Shown here in pieces: positions 26,758 to 35,510 of a stretch of 64,000 nt of DNA. Within the stretch, counting starts at the first letter, position 1. Every line of letters begins with the position of its first letter. The stretch comes from Rikenellaceae bacterium (lineage in GTDB: Bacteria > Bacteroidota > Bacteroidia > Bacteroidales > Rikenellaceae), in NCBI GenBank assembly GCA_017442365.1, contig JAFRZW010000002.1, positions 1 through 64,000 of the forward strand, in the 5' to 3' direction. Position numbers and translations under genes: made by a program. The notes below the pieces were generated by a model. That model was not told where the DNA came from. It searched no databases and was given only the letters and a program-made list of their open reading frames with translations.

Positions 26758-27780
26758 TTAGCCCTCGATAAACGTGCACCAACCGTGGCGATCCTCGACT
26801 TCGCCAAACTGAATGCCGCGAAGCTCGTTGTACATCTTCACGCTCATCTCGCCAGCCTCGGTGCCGTCGCCATAGACAATCGACTCGCCCGAGACGGGAT
26901 CGTAAATCGTGCCAATGGGCGAAATCACAGCCGCTGTGCCGCAAGCACCCACCTCGTCGAACGTCGGCAACTCCTCAACGGGAATATTGCGCTGCTCAAC
27001 CGTTAGACCAAGATCCTCAGCAATCTGACGCAGACTCATATTGGTAATCGACGGCAGAATCGAACCCGACTGCGGTGTAACGTATTTACCCTCCTTGATA
27101 CCGAAGAAGTTAGCTGCGCCACACTCCTCGATATACTTACGCTCGGCAGCGTCCAGATAGAGCACATTTGCAAATCCCTTATCGTGCGCCTGCACGCCCG
27201 AGTAGATCGACGCAGCATAGTTACCGCCGGCCTTAACGTGGCCCGTACCCTTCGGTGCAGCGCGGTCGTGGTCGCGGTCGATCATCACGCGGATAGGTTT
27301 GAAGCCACTTTTGAAGTAGGGGCCAACGGGCGACGCAAAGACGATCAGCGTATATTCCTTCGTCGGACCAACACCGAGCTGGGGGCTGGTACCGATCAAC
27401 AGAGGACGCAGATAGAGAGTCGCGCCCGTGCCGTAGGGCGGCATAAAATCCATATTCAGTTCGACAACCTTGCGGCACGCCTCGATGAAGAGTTCGAGAG
27501 GCGGAACAGCCATACAAAGGTACTCAGCCGAACGTTGCAGACGTTTGCCGTTCTCATCGACGCGGAACATACGCACCTTGCCATCGACACCGCGGTAGGC
27601 TTTCAAACCCTCGAAAGCCTCCTGCGAATAGTGCAGACACGACGCAGCGATGTGCATCGGGATATACTCGCTATCGCTGACCTCGATTTCTCCCCACGCG
27701 CCATCGCGGTAAACCGCGCGAACGTTGTACTTTGTTTTGGTGTATGAGAATCCCAACGATCCCCAATCAAGTTCTTGCAT
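26758..27780 (-). CDS. ilvE: Branched-chain amino acid aminotransferase
   Basis: A PLP enzyme of fold type IV that interconverts Leu/Ile/Val and their 2-oxo acids with glutamate. The 340-residue protein has the class IV lysine region (RDHDRAAPKGTGHVKAGGNYA), the signature YIEECGAANFFGI (about 218-230) and a C-terminal TAAVISPIG. It is the larger BCAT form, as in many Bacteroidota. It starts 21 bases after metG on the same strand, so is probably cotranscribed. A strong terminator follows. Confidence 0.95.
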   Translation of the reverse strand: MQELDWGSLGFSYTKTKYNVRAVYRDGAWGEIEVSDSEYIPMHIAASCLHYSQEAFEGLKAYRGVDGKVRMFRVDENGKRLQRSAEYLCMAVPPLELFIEACRKVVELNMDFMPPYGTGATLYLRPLLIGTSPQLGVGPTKEYTLIVFASPVGPYFKSGFKPIRVMIDRDHDRAAPKGTGHVKAGGNYAASIYSGVQAHDKGFANVLYLDAAERKYIEECGAANFFGIKEGKYVTPQSGSILPSITNMSLRQIAEDLGLTVEQRNIPVEELPTFDEVGACGTAAVISPIGTIYDPVSGESIVYGDGTEAGEMSVKMYNELRGIQFGEVEDRHGWCTFIEG

Positions 27781-27801
27781 AAATTATTGTGTTTTAGGTG
27801 G

Positions 27802-29838
27802 TTATCCAACTATCGAACCGCTCTTAACTGCCTTTTCGGGCGAGAGCAGAACCAGCTTACCGTCGGCATCTTCGGCCATCAGCACCATACCGCGCGAGAG
27901 CGTACCCTTCAATTCGCGGGGGGCAAGATTGACCAGAACAAGCACCTGACAACCGACGAGCTCCTCGGGCGTGAAGTGCTCGGCAATGCCCGAAACGATC
28001 TCGCGGGTGTCGATACCCGTATCAACGGTCAGCTTCAAAAGTTTCTTGGTTTTGGCAACTTTCTCGGCAGCCACGATGGTCGAAACGCGGATATCCATCT
28101 TCTGGAAATCGTCAAACAAACACTCCGCCTTCTGCGGCTCAGCCTCCTTTGCAGCGGCCTCGTTCGCAGCCTTAGTTGCCTGTAACTTAGCTACTTGCGC
28201 CTCAACAACGCTATCCTCGATCTTCTCGAACAGAAGCTCTGCCTTGCCAATCACGTGGCCTGCGGGCAGCACCTCAGCGTCGCCCAGACGCTCCCAATCC
28301 AACTTCTCGATGTTGAGCATCTTGATAATCTTCGCAGCCGAGAAAGGCATAAACGGCTCGATGGCAATCGACAGCTCGGCAGTGATCTGCAAAGCGATGT
28401 TCAGAATGGTCTTAACACGCTCAGGATCAGTCTTTACGACCTTCCACGGCTCGGTGTCGGCCAAGTATTTATTACCCAAACGGGCGAGGTTCATAGCCTC
28501 TTTCAGCGCCTCGCGGAAGCGGTAGCCCTCGATGTTCTCCTCCAACGCCTTGCGGATCTTCGGCATCTCGGCCAGCGTCTCGCGGTCGTAGTCGGTCAGC
28601 TCGCCCGCCGCAGGAACAACGCCCTCGTAATACTTCTGCGTCAGCACCAGCGCACGATTGACAAAGTTGCCGAGAATAGCCACCAGCTCGTTGTTGTTGC
28701 GGGCCTGGAAGTCCTTCCAGGTGAAGTCGTTATCCTTCGTCTCGGGCGCATTGGCGCACAGCACGTAACGCAAAACGTCCTCCTTGCCGGGGAACTCGTC
28801 GAGGTACTCGTGTAGCCAAACAGCCCAATTACGCGAAGTCGAAATCTTGTCGCCTTCGAGGTTCAGGAACTCGTTTGCGGGCACATTTTCGGGCAGGATA
28901 TAACCGCCGTGAGCCTTCAACATCGACGGGAAAACGATGCAGTGGAAGACGATGTTGTCCTTACCGATGAAATGTACCATCTTGGTATCCTCGCTCTTCC
29001 AATATTTCTCCCAATCGGGCGTAAGGTCCTTAGTAGCAGAGATATAGCCAATCGGCGCGTCGAACCAAACGTACAGCACCTTACCCTCGGCGCCCTCGAC
29101 CGGAACGGGAATACCCCAATCCAAATCGCGGCTCACGGCACGCGGTTGCAGACCACCGTCCAACCAGCTCTTGCACTGACCATAAACGTTTGATTTCCAC
29201 TCCTTATGACCCTCCAAAATCCACTCACGCAACATCTGCTCGTGCTTATCGAGCGGAAGGTACCAATGCTTCGTCTCGCGCATAACGGGCTTCGAGCCCG
29301 ACACTGCACTCTTGGGATCGATCAGATCGGTCGCATTGAGCGTCGAGCCGCACTTCTCGCACTGGTCGCCATAGGCGCGATCGTTGCCGCACTTGGGGCA
29401 GGTACCCGTGATATAACGGTCGGCCAAGAAGGTCTGAGCCTCCTCGTCGTAATACTGCTGCGAGGTTGCCTCCGTAAATTCACCCTTGTCGTACAACGTG
29501 CGGAAGAAATCCGACGCGGTCTTGGCGTGGGTCGCCGACGAGGTACGCGAATAGATGTCGAACGACATACCCAGACGCTCGAACGACGATTTGATTATGT
29601 TATGATACTTATCTACAATATCTTGGGGAGTTACACCCTCCTTACGCGCCTTGATGGTGATGGGCACACCGTGCTCGTCGCTACCACAAACCGAAATGAC
29701 ATCAGCACCGCGCTGACGCAAATAACGAACATAGATATCCGAGGGCACATATACACCCGCCAAATGGCCGATATGCACCGGGCCATTGGCATACGGAAGT
29801 GCCGATGTTACCAAATAACGCTTAAACTCTTTCTTCAT
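27802..29838 (-). CDS. metG: Methionyl-tRNA synthetase
   Basis: Class I synthetase of 678 residues. The HIGH motif appears as HIGHLAG (near residue 22). The zinc knuckle has two CxxC pairs (CPKCG; CEKCG, about 145-160). The KMSKS loop reads [11 protein letters not shown] in place of KMSKS. The C-terminal 110 residues form a tRNA-binding dimerisation domain ([17 protein letters not shown]). I start at ATG 29838; the longer frame would need a TTG and run toward the promoter at 29877-29884. Confidence 0.97.
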   Translation of the reverse strand: MKKEFKRYLVTSALPYANGPVHIGHLAGVYVPSDIYVRYLRQRGADVISVCGSDEHGVPITIKARKEGVTPQDIVDKYHNIIKSSFERLGMSFDIYSRTSSATHAKTASDFFRTLYDKGEFTEATSQQYYDEEAQTFLADRYITGTCPKCGNDRAYGDQCEKCGSTLNATDLIDPKSAVSGSKPVMRETKHWYLPLDKHEQMLREWILEGHKEWKSNVYGQCKSWLDGGLQPRAVSRDLDWGIPVPVEGAEGKVLYVWFDAPIGYISATKDLTPDWEKYWKSEDTKMVHFIGKDNIVFHCIVFPSMLKAHGGYILPENVPANEFLNLEGDKISTSRNWAVWLHEYLDEFPGKEDVLRYVLCANAPETKDNDFTWKDFQARNNNELVAILGNFVNRALVLTQKYYEGVVPAAGELTDYDRETLAEMPKIRKALEENIEGYRFREALKEAMNLARLGNKYLADTEPWKVVKTDPERVKTILNIALQITAELSIAIEPFMPFSAAKIIKMLNIEKLDWERLGDAEVLPAGHVIGKAELLFEKIEDSVVEAQVAKLQATKAANEAAAKEAEPQKAECLFDDFQKMDIRVSTIVAAEKVAKTKKLLKLTVDTGIDTREIVSGIAEHFTPEELVGCQVLVLVNLAPRELKGTLSRGMVLMAEDADGKLVLLSPEKAVKSGSIVG

Positions 29839-29876
29839 TTTTCTTGATGTCAGAATATAATTATCCAATTAATATA

Positions 29877-29884
29877 CAAATATA
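29877..29884 (-). promoter_or_regulatory. -7 element for metG-ilvE
   Basis: TATATTTG on the minus strand, 39 bases before the metG ATG. The -33 position is only partly matched. Confidence 0.55.
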
Positions 29885-29935
29885 CGAATTTTAATTCAGA
29901 ATTCACAATTCACGATTCACAATTCATAATTAAAT

Positions 29936-30021
29936 GGCAAAATCACCGATTTTGCCACACCTTCGCGGGCTCGGCCGTAGGCCGACCCGCCAATGATGAC
30001 ACGCTTTTAAGAAAAGCGTGG
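29936..30021. repeat. Intergenic palindromic element, mixed type
   Basis: Three stems in series: the CAAAATCACCGATTTTG hairpin (29938-29954), a GC-rich palindrome CGGGCTCGGCC.., and an ACACGCTTTT/AAAAGCGTG hairpin. The left part (hairpin plus CACACCTTCG) matches the 31584-31656 and 59361-59433 elements. The right part (CCAATGATGACACG plus hairpin) matches 38053-38090 and, inverted, 35341-35370. No gene is seen in 29885-30116. Confidence 0.75.
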
Positions 30022-30058
30022 ATATATTTTTATTCTCATTATTTATTACAATGGAATT

Positions 30059-30084
30059 AAAAAAAGCCGCGCAACTGCGTGGCT
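30059..30084 (-). terminator. Terminator after the MATE transporter gene
   Basis: On the minus strand AGCC-CGCA pairs with TGCG-GGCT (one mismatch) and is followed by six T. Confidence 0.7.
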
Positions 30085-30116
30085 CTAATTTTGAATTGTG
30101 AATTTTGAATTGTGAA

Positions 30117-31502
30117 TTATATCGCTCTCTCCGAGTCGGGATTCTGACGCAACTTACGCACCTGCAACGTCAGCAGCACACCCGCCAGAATGGCCGAAGC
30201 GACATCGGCAATAGGCATACAATACCACACGCCCTCGATGCCCCACACGCGCGGCATAAAGATCAGCAACGGTACCAGAAAGATCACCTGTCGCGTCAGC
30301 GAGAGGGCGATGGCGCGCTGCGGCTTACCGATACTTTGGAAGAAGTTCGACGACACGATCTGGAAGCCGACAATCGGCATTGCCAACATCACCACACGCA
30401 TCGCGTGAGCGGCCAGATCGATCAACTCGCGTCCCATCGGAGTCGAGCCATCGGCAAAGATTCCGGCAATCACGCGCGGCATCAACTCGGCACACAGAAA
30501 ACCCGTCGTGGTGATCGCTACGCCCAAACCGATACCCATTCGGAGGATCTTCAACACGCGATCGTAGAGCTTGGCGCCATAGTTATAACCGACGATGGGC
30601 TGCATACCCTGATTCAGACCATTGACAAACATAATGAACAGCAACGCGATACGATTGACGATGCTGAACGCACCGATATGCAGGTCGCCACCATACTCTT
30701 TCAGCGCGTTGTTGTTGAGCATCGACACCAGACTTGCGCACGACTGCACGAGGAAAGGTGCCATACCGATCGAGATGATTTTCAGCGTGATATCTTTACG
30801 CAATCGGAAGATCGAGCGACGGAAATGGAGGAAATTCTTGGGATTGGCAAAGTGCACCAACTCATAGATGAGGGCTGTGGTTTGGGCAATCACCGTCGCG
30901 TAGGCCGAGCCCGCAATGCCCCAATCGAAACCGAAGATAAACAACGGATCGAGCACACAATTGACTCCCACCGAGATCAACATCACCACCATCGACTTGG
31001 TCGGATAACCCGTCGAGCGCAGTATGGCATTCAGTCCGAGGTAGAGGTGCGTGATGACATTTCCCCACAGCAGAATCTCCATATATTCGTGAGCAAATCC
31101 GATTGTCGCCTCGCTCGCGCCGAACAGAAAGAGCAGTTTGTCGAGGAACAGCAGACAGCCGACCATCGTAGCCACACCGAATATAATATTGAGCAGCACG
31201 ATGTTGCCCAAGATTCTGAAAGCGGCGGCTTTGTTACCCTGCCCCAAACGTATCGAGGCCAACGACGAGCCACCCACACCGACCATCGCACCGAACGCCG
31301 CCGTGATGCTCATAATGGGCATACAGATACCGAGTGCCGTCATCGCCAACGGACCGACACCCTGACCGATAAAGATACTGTCGGTGATGTTATACAGAGC
31401 CGAAGTTACGGTCGCAACGATCGCAGGTACGGCATAGCGCGTGAGCAATTTGCCCAGATTGTCGGTACCTAACGAGAGTGGTGTTGATTGTTGTTGCGCC
31501 AT
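30117..31502 (-). CDS. MATE-family multidrug/toxin efflux transporter
   Basis: A 461-residue inner-membrane protein with about twelve hydrophobic segments and the MATE pattern of two six-helix halves. The N-terminal half begins LGTDNLGKLLTRYAVPAIVATVTSALYN-type and has IFIGQGVGPLAMTALG; the second half contains GLNQGMQPIVGYNYGA, a strong family signature. It probably exports cationic compounds using a Na+ or H+ gradient; substrates are unknown. Monocistronic, with its own promoter box and terminator. Confidence 0.9.
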   Translation of the reverse strand: MAQQQSTPLSLGTDNLGKLLTRYAVPAIVATVTSALYNITDSIFIGQGVGPLAMTALGICMPIMSITAAFGAMVGVGGSSLASIRLGQGNKAAAFRILGNIVLLNIIFGVATMVGCLLFLDKLLFLFGASEATIGFAHEYMEILLWGNVITHLYLGLNAILRSTGYPTKSMVVMLISVGVNCVLDPLFIFGFDWGIAGSAYATVIAQTTALIYELVHFANPKNFLHFRRSIFRLRKDITLKIISIGMAPFLVQSCASLVSMLNNNALKEYGGDLHIGAFSIVNRIALLFIMFVNGLNQGMQPIVGYNYGAKLYDRVLKILRMGIGLGVAITTTGFLCAELMPRVIAGIFADGSTPMGRELIDLAAHAMRVVMLAMPIVGFQIVSSNFFQSIGKPQRAIALSLTRQVIFLVPLLIFMPRVWGIEGVWYCMPIADVASAILAGVLLTLQVRKLRQNPDSERAI

Positions 31503-31524
31503 TTGATCTAAATGTTTCGGGCTG

Positions 31525-31532
31525 CAAAGATA
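31525..31532 (-). promoter_or_regulatory. -7 element for the MATE gene
   Basis: TATCTTTG on the minus strand, 22 bases before the ATG. Confidence 0.6.
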
Positions 31533-31583
31533 CAGATTTCAATTCAAAATTAAAACTGCTTTGCAGGCTTTTCGATTAAATGT

Positions 31584-31656
31584 CAAAATCTTCGATTTTG
31601 ACACACCTTCGGGGGCTCGCCTTCGGCGACCGCCCCAGCCCCCGAAGGTGCGTGTC
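31584..31656. repeat. 73-bp MITE-like palindromic element, copy A
   Basis: It differs at one base from the reverse complement of 59361-59433. It contains the hairpin CAAAATCTTCGATTTTG and a large inverted repeat CACCTTCGGGGGCT / AGCCCCCGAAGGTG (14 bp, perfect) with an inner GC-rich loop. No protein is encoded. Confidence 0.9.
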
Positions 31657-31700
31657 GCATTATGGACACACTTTGCTTTTAATAAGCAAAGTAAAACTAT

Positions 31701-31935
31701 AAGACTCGCAAAACCGAAAACAGCAAGACCCGCCCTTACGGCGAGGAGTATTAAGGTTCGGTATTGCAAAGTGGTTGCTGGTTTTGCAAACCGACCAAGA
31801 CACGCAAAACCGAAAACAGCAAGACCCGCCCTTACGGCGAGGAGTATTAAGGTTCGGTATTGCAAAGTGGTTGCTGGTTTTGCAAACCGACTAAGACACG
31901 CAAAACCGAAAACAGTAAAGCCCGCCCTTACGGCG
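31701..31935. repeat. 96-bp tandem repeat, about 2.4 copies
   Basis: Units start at 31701, 31797 and 31893. The first two are almost identical over 96 bases; the third breaks off after about 40 bases into a CCCGCC/GGCGGG hairpin. The period is a multiple of three, so long open frames run through on both strands. These look like artefacts because the real gene (esterase) has its own signal peptide and promoter downstream. Related sequence recurs at 41991-42025. No convincing gene lies in 31503-32055. Confidence 0.85.
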
Positions 31936-31986
31936 GGTGATTATTGTTTTTCGATAAAAATAGCACGTATTTCGGAAATAATTTTT

Positions 31987-31994
31987 TATCTTTG
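31987..31994 (+). promoter_or_regulatory. -7 element for the esterase gene
   Basis: TATCTTTG, 61 bases before the ATG. Confidence 0.6.
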
Positions 31995-32055
31995 CAAAAG
32001 GTTCGGACACAAACGCCCGACACGCAATTGCAAATTGACAAAACTACACAATACT

Positions 32056-33324
32056 ATGAAACGTACTATCTTAATTCTGACGATGCTTTTCGCACTGAAC
32101 CTCAATGTTTTGGCACAGAAAGTCGAATTGCACTTGATACCCGATTCGCCCACTGCAACCTACCGCGTAGGAGAGCAGGCACGTATGAAGGTCATCGCGC
32201 TCGATTGCGGTGTGGCAATCTATGAAGGCGAGGTGAGCTACGAAGTGAGCGAGGATCTGATGCCCGCCCGCGAAAAGAACACCGTAAAACTCAATGGTCC
32301 AGAGGCTACGATCAAGGTCGGCACGATGAAGGAGGCCGGCTTCCTGCGCGTGCGCGCCAAGATCGAGTACGACGGCAAGAGCTATTCTACGACAAAAACC
32401 ATCGGTTTCGATCCCGAAAAGTTGGAGCCGACTACCAAGATGCCCAAGGATTTCGACGAGTTCTGGCAGAAGGGTTTGGAGCAGCTTTCGAAGGTGAAGT
32501 TGAACCCCACGATGGAGCTGCTGCCCGAGCGTTGTACCGATAAGGTTAATAGCTACTTGGTGTCATATGGCAACATCAACAATACACGTATGTACGGCAT
32601 TCTGACCGTGCCCAAAGCCGAGGGTAAATATCCCGCCATTGTGCGTCTGCCGGGCGCAGGTGTGCACGCCATCAGTGGCGACGTGAAGCACTCGGAGCAG
32701 GGTGTGATCATCTTGGAGCTGGGTATCCACGGTATCCCCGTCAACTTCGACGCTGAGGTCTATGCCGCACTCAACCGCCAGCCTGCACTGCGCGACTACC
32801 ACACGATCAACATCGACGACCGCGATACGTACTACTATCGTCGCGTCTTTTTGGGTTGCGTGAAGGCTATCGACTTCTTCGAGACGCTGCCCCAATACAA
32901 CGGCAAGGTGGGCACATTGGGTGGCTCGCAGGGTGGTCTGCTGTCGATCGTTGTTTCGCGCCTCGATCCTCGCGTGAAGGCGTCGGCAATCTACTTCCCC
33001 GCATTCTGCGATCAGGAGGGATATATCAACCGTCGTGCAGGTGGCTGGCCCCACACCTTCAAGAACGAAGACAACCGCACCGAGAAGATCATCGAGGCAC
33101 AACGTTACTACGACGCTGTGAATTTCGCTCGCGGACTGAAAGCGCCTGTGTTCTACGCATTTGGCTACAACGATATCACCTGCGCTCCGACCACAACCCA
33201 ATCGACCTACAACATCATCACCGCTCCCAAACAGCTCTGCGTAAGCCCCAACACAGGCCACTGGCTGCCCTCGGAGCACGTCGCAAAGATGTGGAATTGG
33301 ATCATCGACGAACTGAAAAAATAG
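32056..33324 (+). CDS. Acetylxylan-esterase-like (AXE1 / cephalosporin-C deacetylase family) exported hydrolase
   Basis: A 422-residue secreted alpha/beta-hydrolase with a signal peptide (MKRTILILTM...NVLAQ). After an N-terminal beta domain (about 20-120) comes the AXE1 domain: MPKDFDEFWQKGLEQL, YGILTVPKAEGKYPAIV, nucleophile elbow GGSQGG (about 295), an acid in GYNDITCAP and the catalytic His in NTGHW near the C-terminus. It probably removes acetyl groups from plant or host glycans. I start at ATG 32056, after the promoter, because upstream frame is tandem repeat. sppA follows 54 bases later. Confidence 0.85.
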   Translation: MKRTILILTMLFALNLNVLAQKVELHLIPDSPTATYRVGEQARMKVIALDCGVAIYEGEVSYEVSEDLMPAREKNTVKLNGPEATIKVGTMKEAGFLRVRAKIEYDGKSYSTTKTIGFDPEKLEPTTKMPKDFDEFWQKGLEQLSKVKLNPTMELLPERCTDKVNSYLVSYGNINNTRMYGILTVPKAEGKYPAIVRLPGAGVHAISGDVKHSEQGVIILELGIHGIPVNFDAEVYAALNRQPALRDYHTINIDDRDTYYYRRVFLGCVKAIDFFETLPQYNGKVGTLGGSQGGLLSIVVSRLDPRVKASAIYFPAFCDQEGYINRRAGGWPHTFKNEDNRTEKIIEAQRYYDAVNFARGLKAPVFYAFGYNDITCAPTTTQSTYNIITAPKQLCVSPNTGHWLPSEHVAKMWNWIIDELKK

Positions 33325-33378
33325 GTGAGCCGACATAAACAAAAAGCAAAATATTAACAACATAAACAGATAAGCACT

Positions 33379-35142
33379 ATGAACTTTTTCAAAACCTTTT
33401 TGGCGTCGTTATTGGCATTCTTCGTCGCCAACTTCGTATGGTTTTTCCTCTTTATCATCATCGTTGCGGGTGTTGCAGCGATCGGTTCATCGACCACGAT
33501 TGTCGAGCCTAAGTCGGTGTTGAAGATCGACCTCTCGGAGTCGATTGTCGATCAGCCCGTCAATGACCCTCTGGCAGGTTTCGACCCGATGTCGATGAAC
33601 GTGCAGAAGAGCGTGTCGAATATGCAGGTTATGAACGCTATTGAGTCGGCGGCTCAGGACGACAACATCGAGGGTATCTACATCAACCTGACGGGTGCAG
33701 GTACTGCCTCGGCAGCTCTGTTGGAGGAGGTACGCGACTATATCACCGCATTCAAGGAGTCGGGCAAGTTTGTTGTTGCCTACGGCGAGGTCTATTCGCA
33801 GGGCGGCTACTATCTGGCGTCGGTTGCCGACAGCATCTACCTCAACCCTGTGGGTGAGATGGATTGGCGCGGTTTGGCTATGCAGGTGATGTTCTACAAG
33901 GGGGCGCTCGACAAGCTCGGCATCGAGCCTCAGGTGTTCCGCCACGGTACGTTCAAGTCGGCCGTTGAGCCCTACATTATGAGCCGTATGAGCCCCGAAA
34001 ACCGTACTCAGATGGAGACCATCGCAAACTCGATCTGGGGCACGATGGTTGCCGACATCGCCAAGGAACGTAACCTTTCGATCGACTCGCTCAATATGTT
34101 TGCAACCGATCTGTCGGCAATGATGGCCGAGGACGCGCTGGCAAACCGTATGGTTGATGGTCTGAAATATGAGGACGAGGTTGAGGATATCCTGCGCGAG
34201 AAGCTCGAATTGGACGCAGATGAGGATATCACATTCGTAACTTTGGGCGAGTATATCGCTGCAAAACCCTATACGCCAACCTATTCGGACAACAAGATCG
34301 AGGTGATCTATGCCGAGGGTCAGATCGTGCAGGGCACAAGCGAGCAGGGCACTTTGGGCTCGACGACGCTGGCCGATCAGTTGGCTGAGGCTCGTCTGGA
34401 CGAGGAGGTGAAGGCGGTCGTTCTGCGTGTCAATTCGCCCGGTGGCTCGGCTTTGGCGTCGGAGGTTATCTGGCGCGAGATGGAGCTGCTGCGTCAGCAG
34501 AAACCTGTCATCGTTTCGATGGGCGACTACGCTGCAAGTGGTGGTTACTACATCTCGGCACCCGCTGATGCTATCATTGCCGACGCAACGACGCTCACAG
34601 GTTCGATCGGTGTTTTTGGTCTGATGTTCAACGCCGAGAAGGCGCTCAACAATAAACTTGGTATCACTATCGACGTTGCTAAGACCAACCCTTCGGCCGA
34701 TATGGGTATGCCCTTCCGTGCCGTTAGCAGCAACGAGCGCACGAAGATTATGCGCAGCATTGAGCAGGTCTATACCACCTTCGTAAATCACGTTGCCGAC
34801 GGTCGTAATATGACCTTCGACTCGGTTGACGCCATTGGTCAGGGTCGCGTATGGACGGGTAACGACGGCAACCGCATTGGTTTGGTTGACGAGATTGGTG
34901 GTCTGAAATATGCTATCGCCGTTGCAGCCGACAAGGCAGAGTGCTTGGACGACTATATGGTACGCGAGTCGATGGGCGAGCCGACCGGTCTGGCAGCTCT
35001 GCTGAGCAGCTTGGAGGCTCACATCTCGGGCCGCAAGATGCGCAAGGAGATGGGCGCAATGTATGACGAGTATCGTTCGTTGCGCGCGTTGATGGAGAAC
35101 GAGGGTGTGCAGGCATTGGCACTGCCCATCGAGATCCGATAA
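33379..35142 (+). CDS. sppA: Signal peptide peptidase SppA, 67K type
   Basis: A 587-residue membrane-anchored protease of family S49 that clears cleaved signal peptides. It has one N-terminal transmembrane segment (about 8-36) and two tandem ClpP-like domains. The first carries the general-base lysine region (RHGTFKSAVEPY, about 195-206). The second carries the nucleophile in GDYAASGGYYIS (about 378-389) followed by TTLTGSIGVFG. The two-domain form matches E. coli SppA. A terminator follows. Confidence 0.93.
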   Translation: MNFFKTFLASLLAFFVANFVWFFLFIIIVAGVAAIGSSTTIVEPKSVLKIDLSESIVDQPVNDPLAGFDPMSMNVQKSVSNMQVMNAIESAAQDDNIEGIYINLTGAGTASAALLEEVRDYITAFKESGKFVVAYGEVYSQGGYYLASVADSIYLNPVGEMDWRGLAMQVMFYKGALDKLGIEPQVFRHGTFKSAVEPYIMSRMSPENRTQMETIANSIWGTMVADIAKERNLSIDSLNMFATDLSAMMAEDALANRMVDGLKYEDEVEDILREKLELDADEDITFVTLGEYIAAKPYTPTYSDNKIEVIYAEGQIVQGTSEQGTLGSTTLADQLAEARLDEEVKAVVLRVNSPGGSALASEVIWREMELLRQQKPVIVSMGDYAASGGYYISAPADAIIADATTLTGSIGVFGLMFNAEKALNNKLGITIDVAKTNPSADMGMPFRAVSSNERTKIMRSIEQVYTTFVNHVADGRNMTFDSVDAIGQGRVWTGNDGNRIGLVDEIGGLKYAIAVAADKAECLDDYMVRESMGEPTGLAALLSSLEAHISGRKMRKEMGAMYDEYRSLRALMENEGVQALALPIEIR

Positions 35143-35171
35143 GATTGATCAGGGTTCCGAAACCCGTTGAA

Positions 35172-35205
35172 AAATGGCTTCTACTGCGGTGGAAGTCATT
35201 TTTTT
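35172..35205 (+). terminator. Terminator after sppA
   Basis: AATGGCTTC pairs with GAAGTCATT (one G-T wobble) around an 8-9 base loop, followed by eight T. Confidence 0.75.
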
Positions 35206-35229
35206 ATGCGTTGTTCCAAAGAAAATTCG

Positions 35230-35237
35230 TATATTTG
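35230..35237 (+). promoter_or_regulatory. Possible promoter for mrp
   Basis: TATATTTG fits TAnnTTTG, but it lies about 270 bases before mrp with repeat DNA between, so the link is uncertain. Confidence 0.4.
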
Positions 35238-35254
35238 TAAGTTGGAGAGGAGTT

Positions 35255-35420
35255 TTTAATTCACAATTCACAATTAAAAATTCACAATTACTTTTTTTCT
35301 TATACTTAATAAATAAGAAATAGAAGAAGAATAAAAAAGCAAAACACGCCCATAATGGCGTGTCATCATTGGCGGCCCGTGCGGCTAAGCCCCTGCCTGA
35401 GGCGGGGGTTTGGGGGTGGG
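35255..35420. repeat. Intergenic repeat block upstream of mrp
   Basis: It opens with AATTCACAATTCACAATT-type repeats (35258-35290). CACGCCCATAATGGCGTG (35345-35362) follows, then CATCATTGGCGG, the inverted form of the module at 29988 and 38058, and a GCCCC/GGGGC-type stem. I see no gene in 35143-35510. Confidence 0.7.
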
Positions 35421-35510
35421 TCAGAATTGCAACCGCGACGGCATGTCGCGCGCTACGGTTGGGTTTATACAACTTATAAACAACGAAAATAGAATTATAA
35501 ACAAGATAAT

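Noticed and set aside
30105..31472. 455-codon plus-strand frame opposite the MATE gene
   Set aside because: His/Gln/Arg-rich antisense artefact; the minus strand has the membrane protein pattern, promoter and terminator.
31539..31865. Minus-strand frame with repeated AVRAGLAVFGFA peptides
   Set aside because: It is only the 96-bp tandem repeat read in frame; no start signal or family match.
31701..31935. CRISPR-like array
   Set aside because: Units are directly adjacent with no unique spacers and no cas genes; it is a plain tandem repeat.
33487..35022. Long minus-strand frame opposite sppA
   Set aside because: Antisense shadow; sppA shows both S49 domains on the plus strand.
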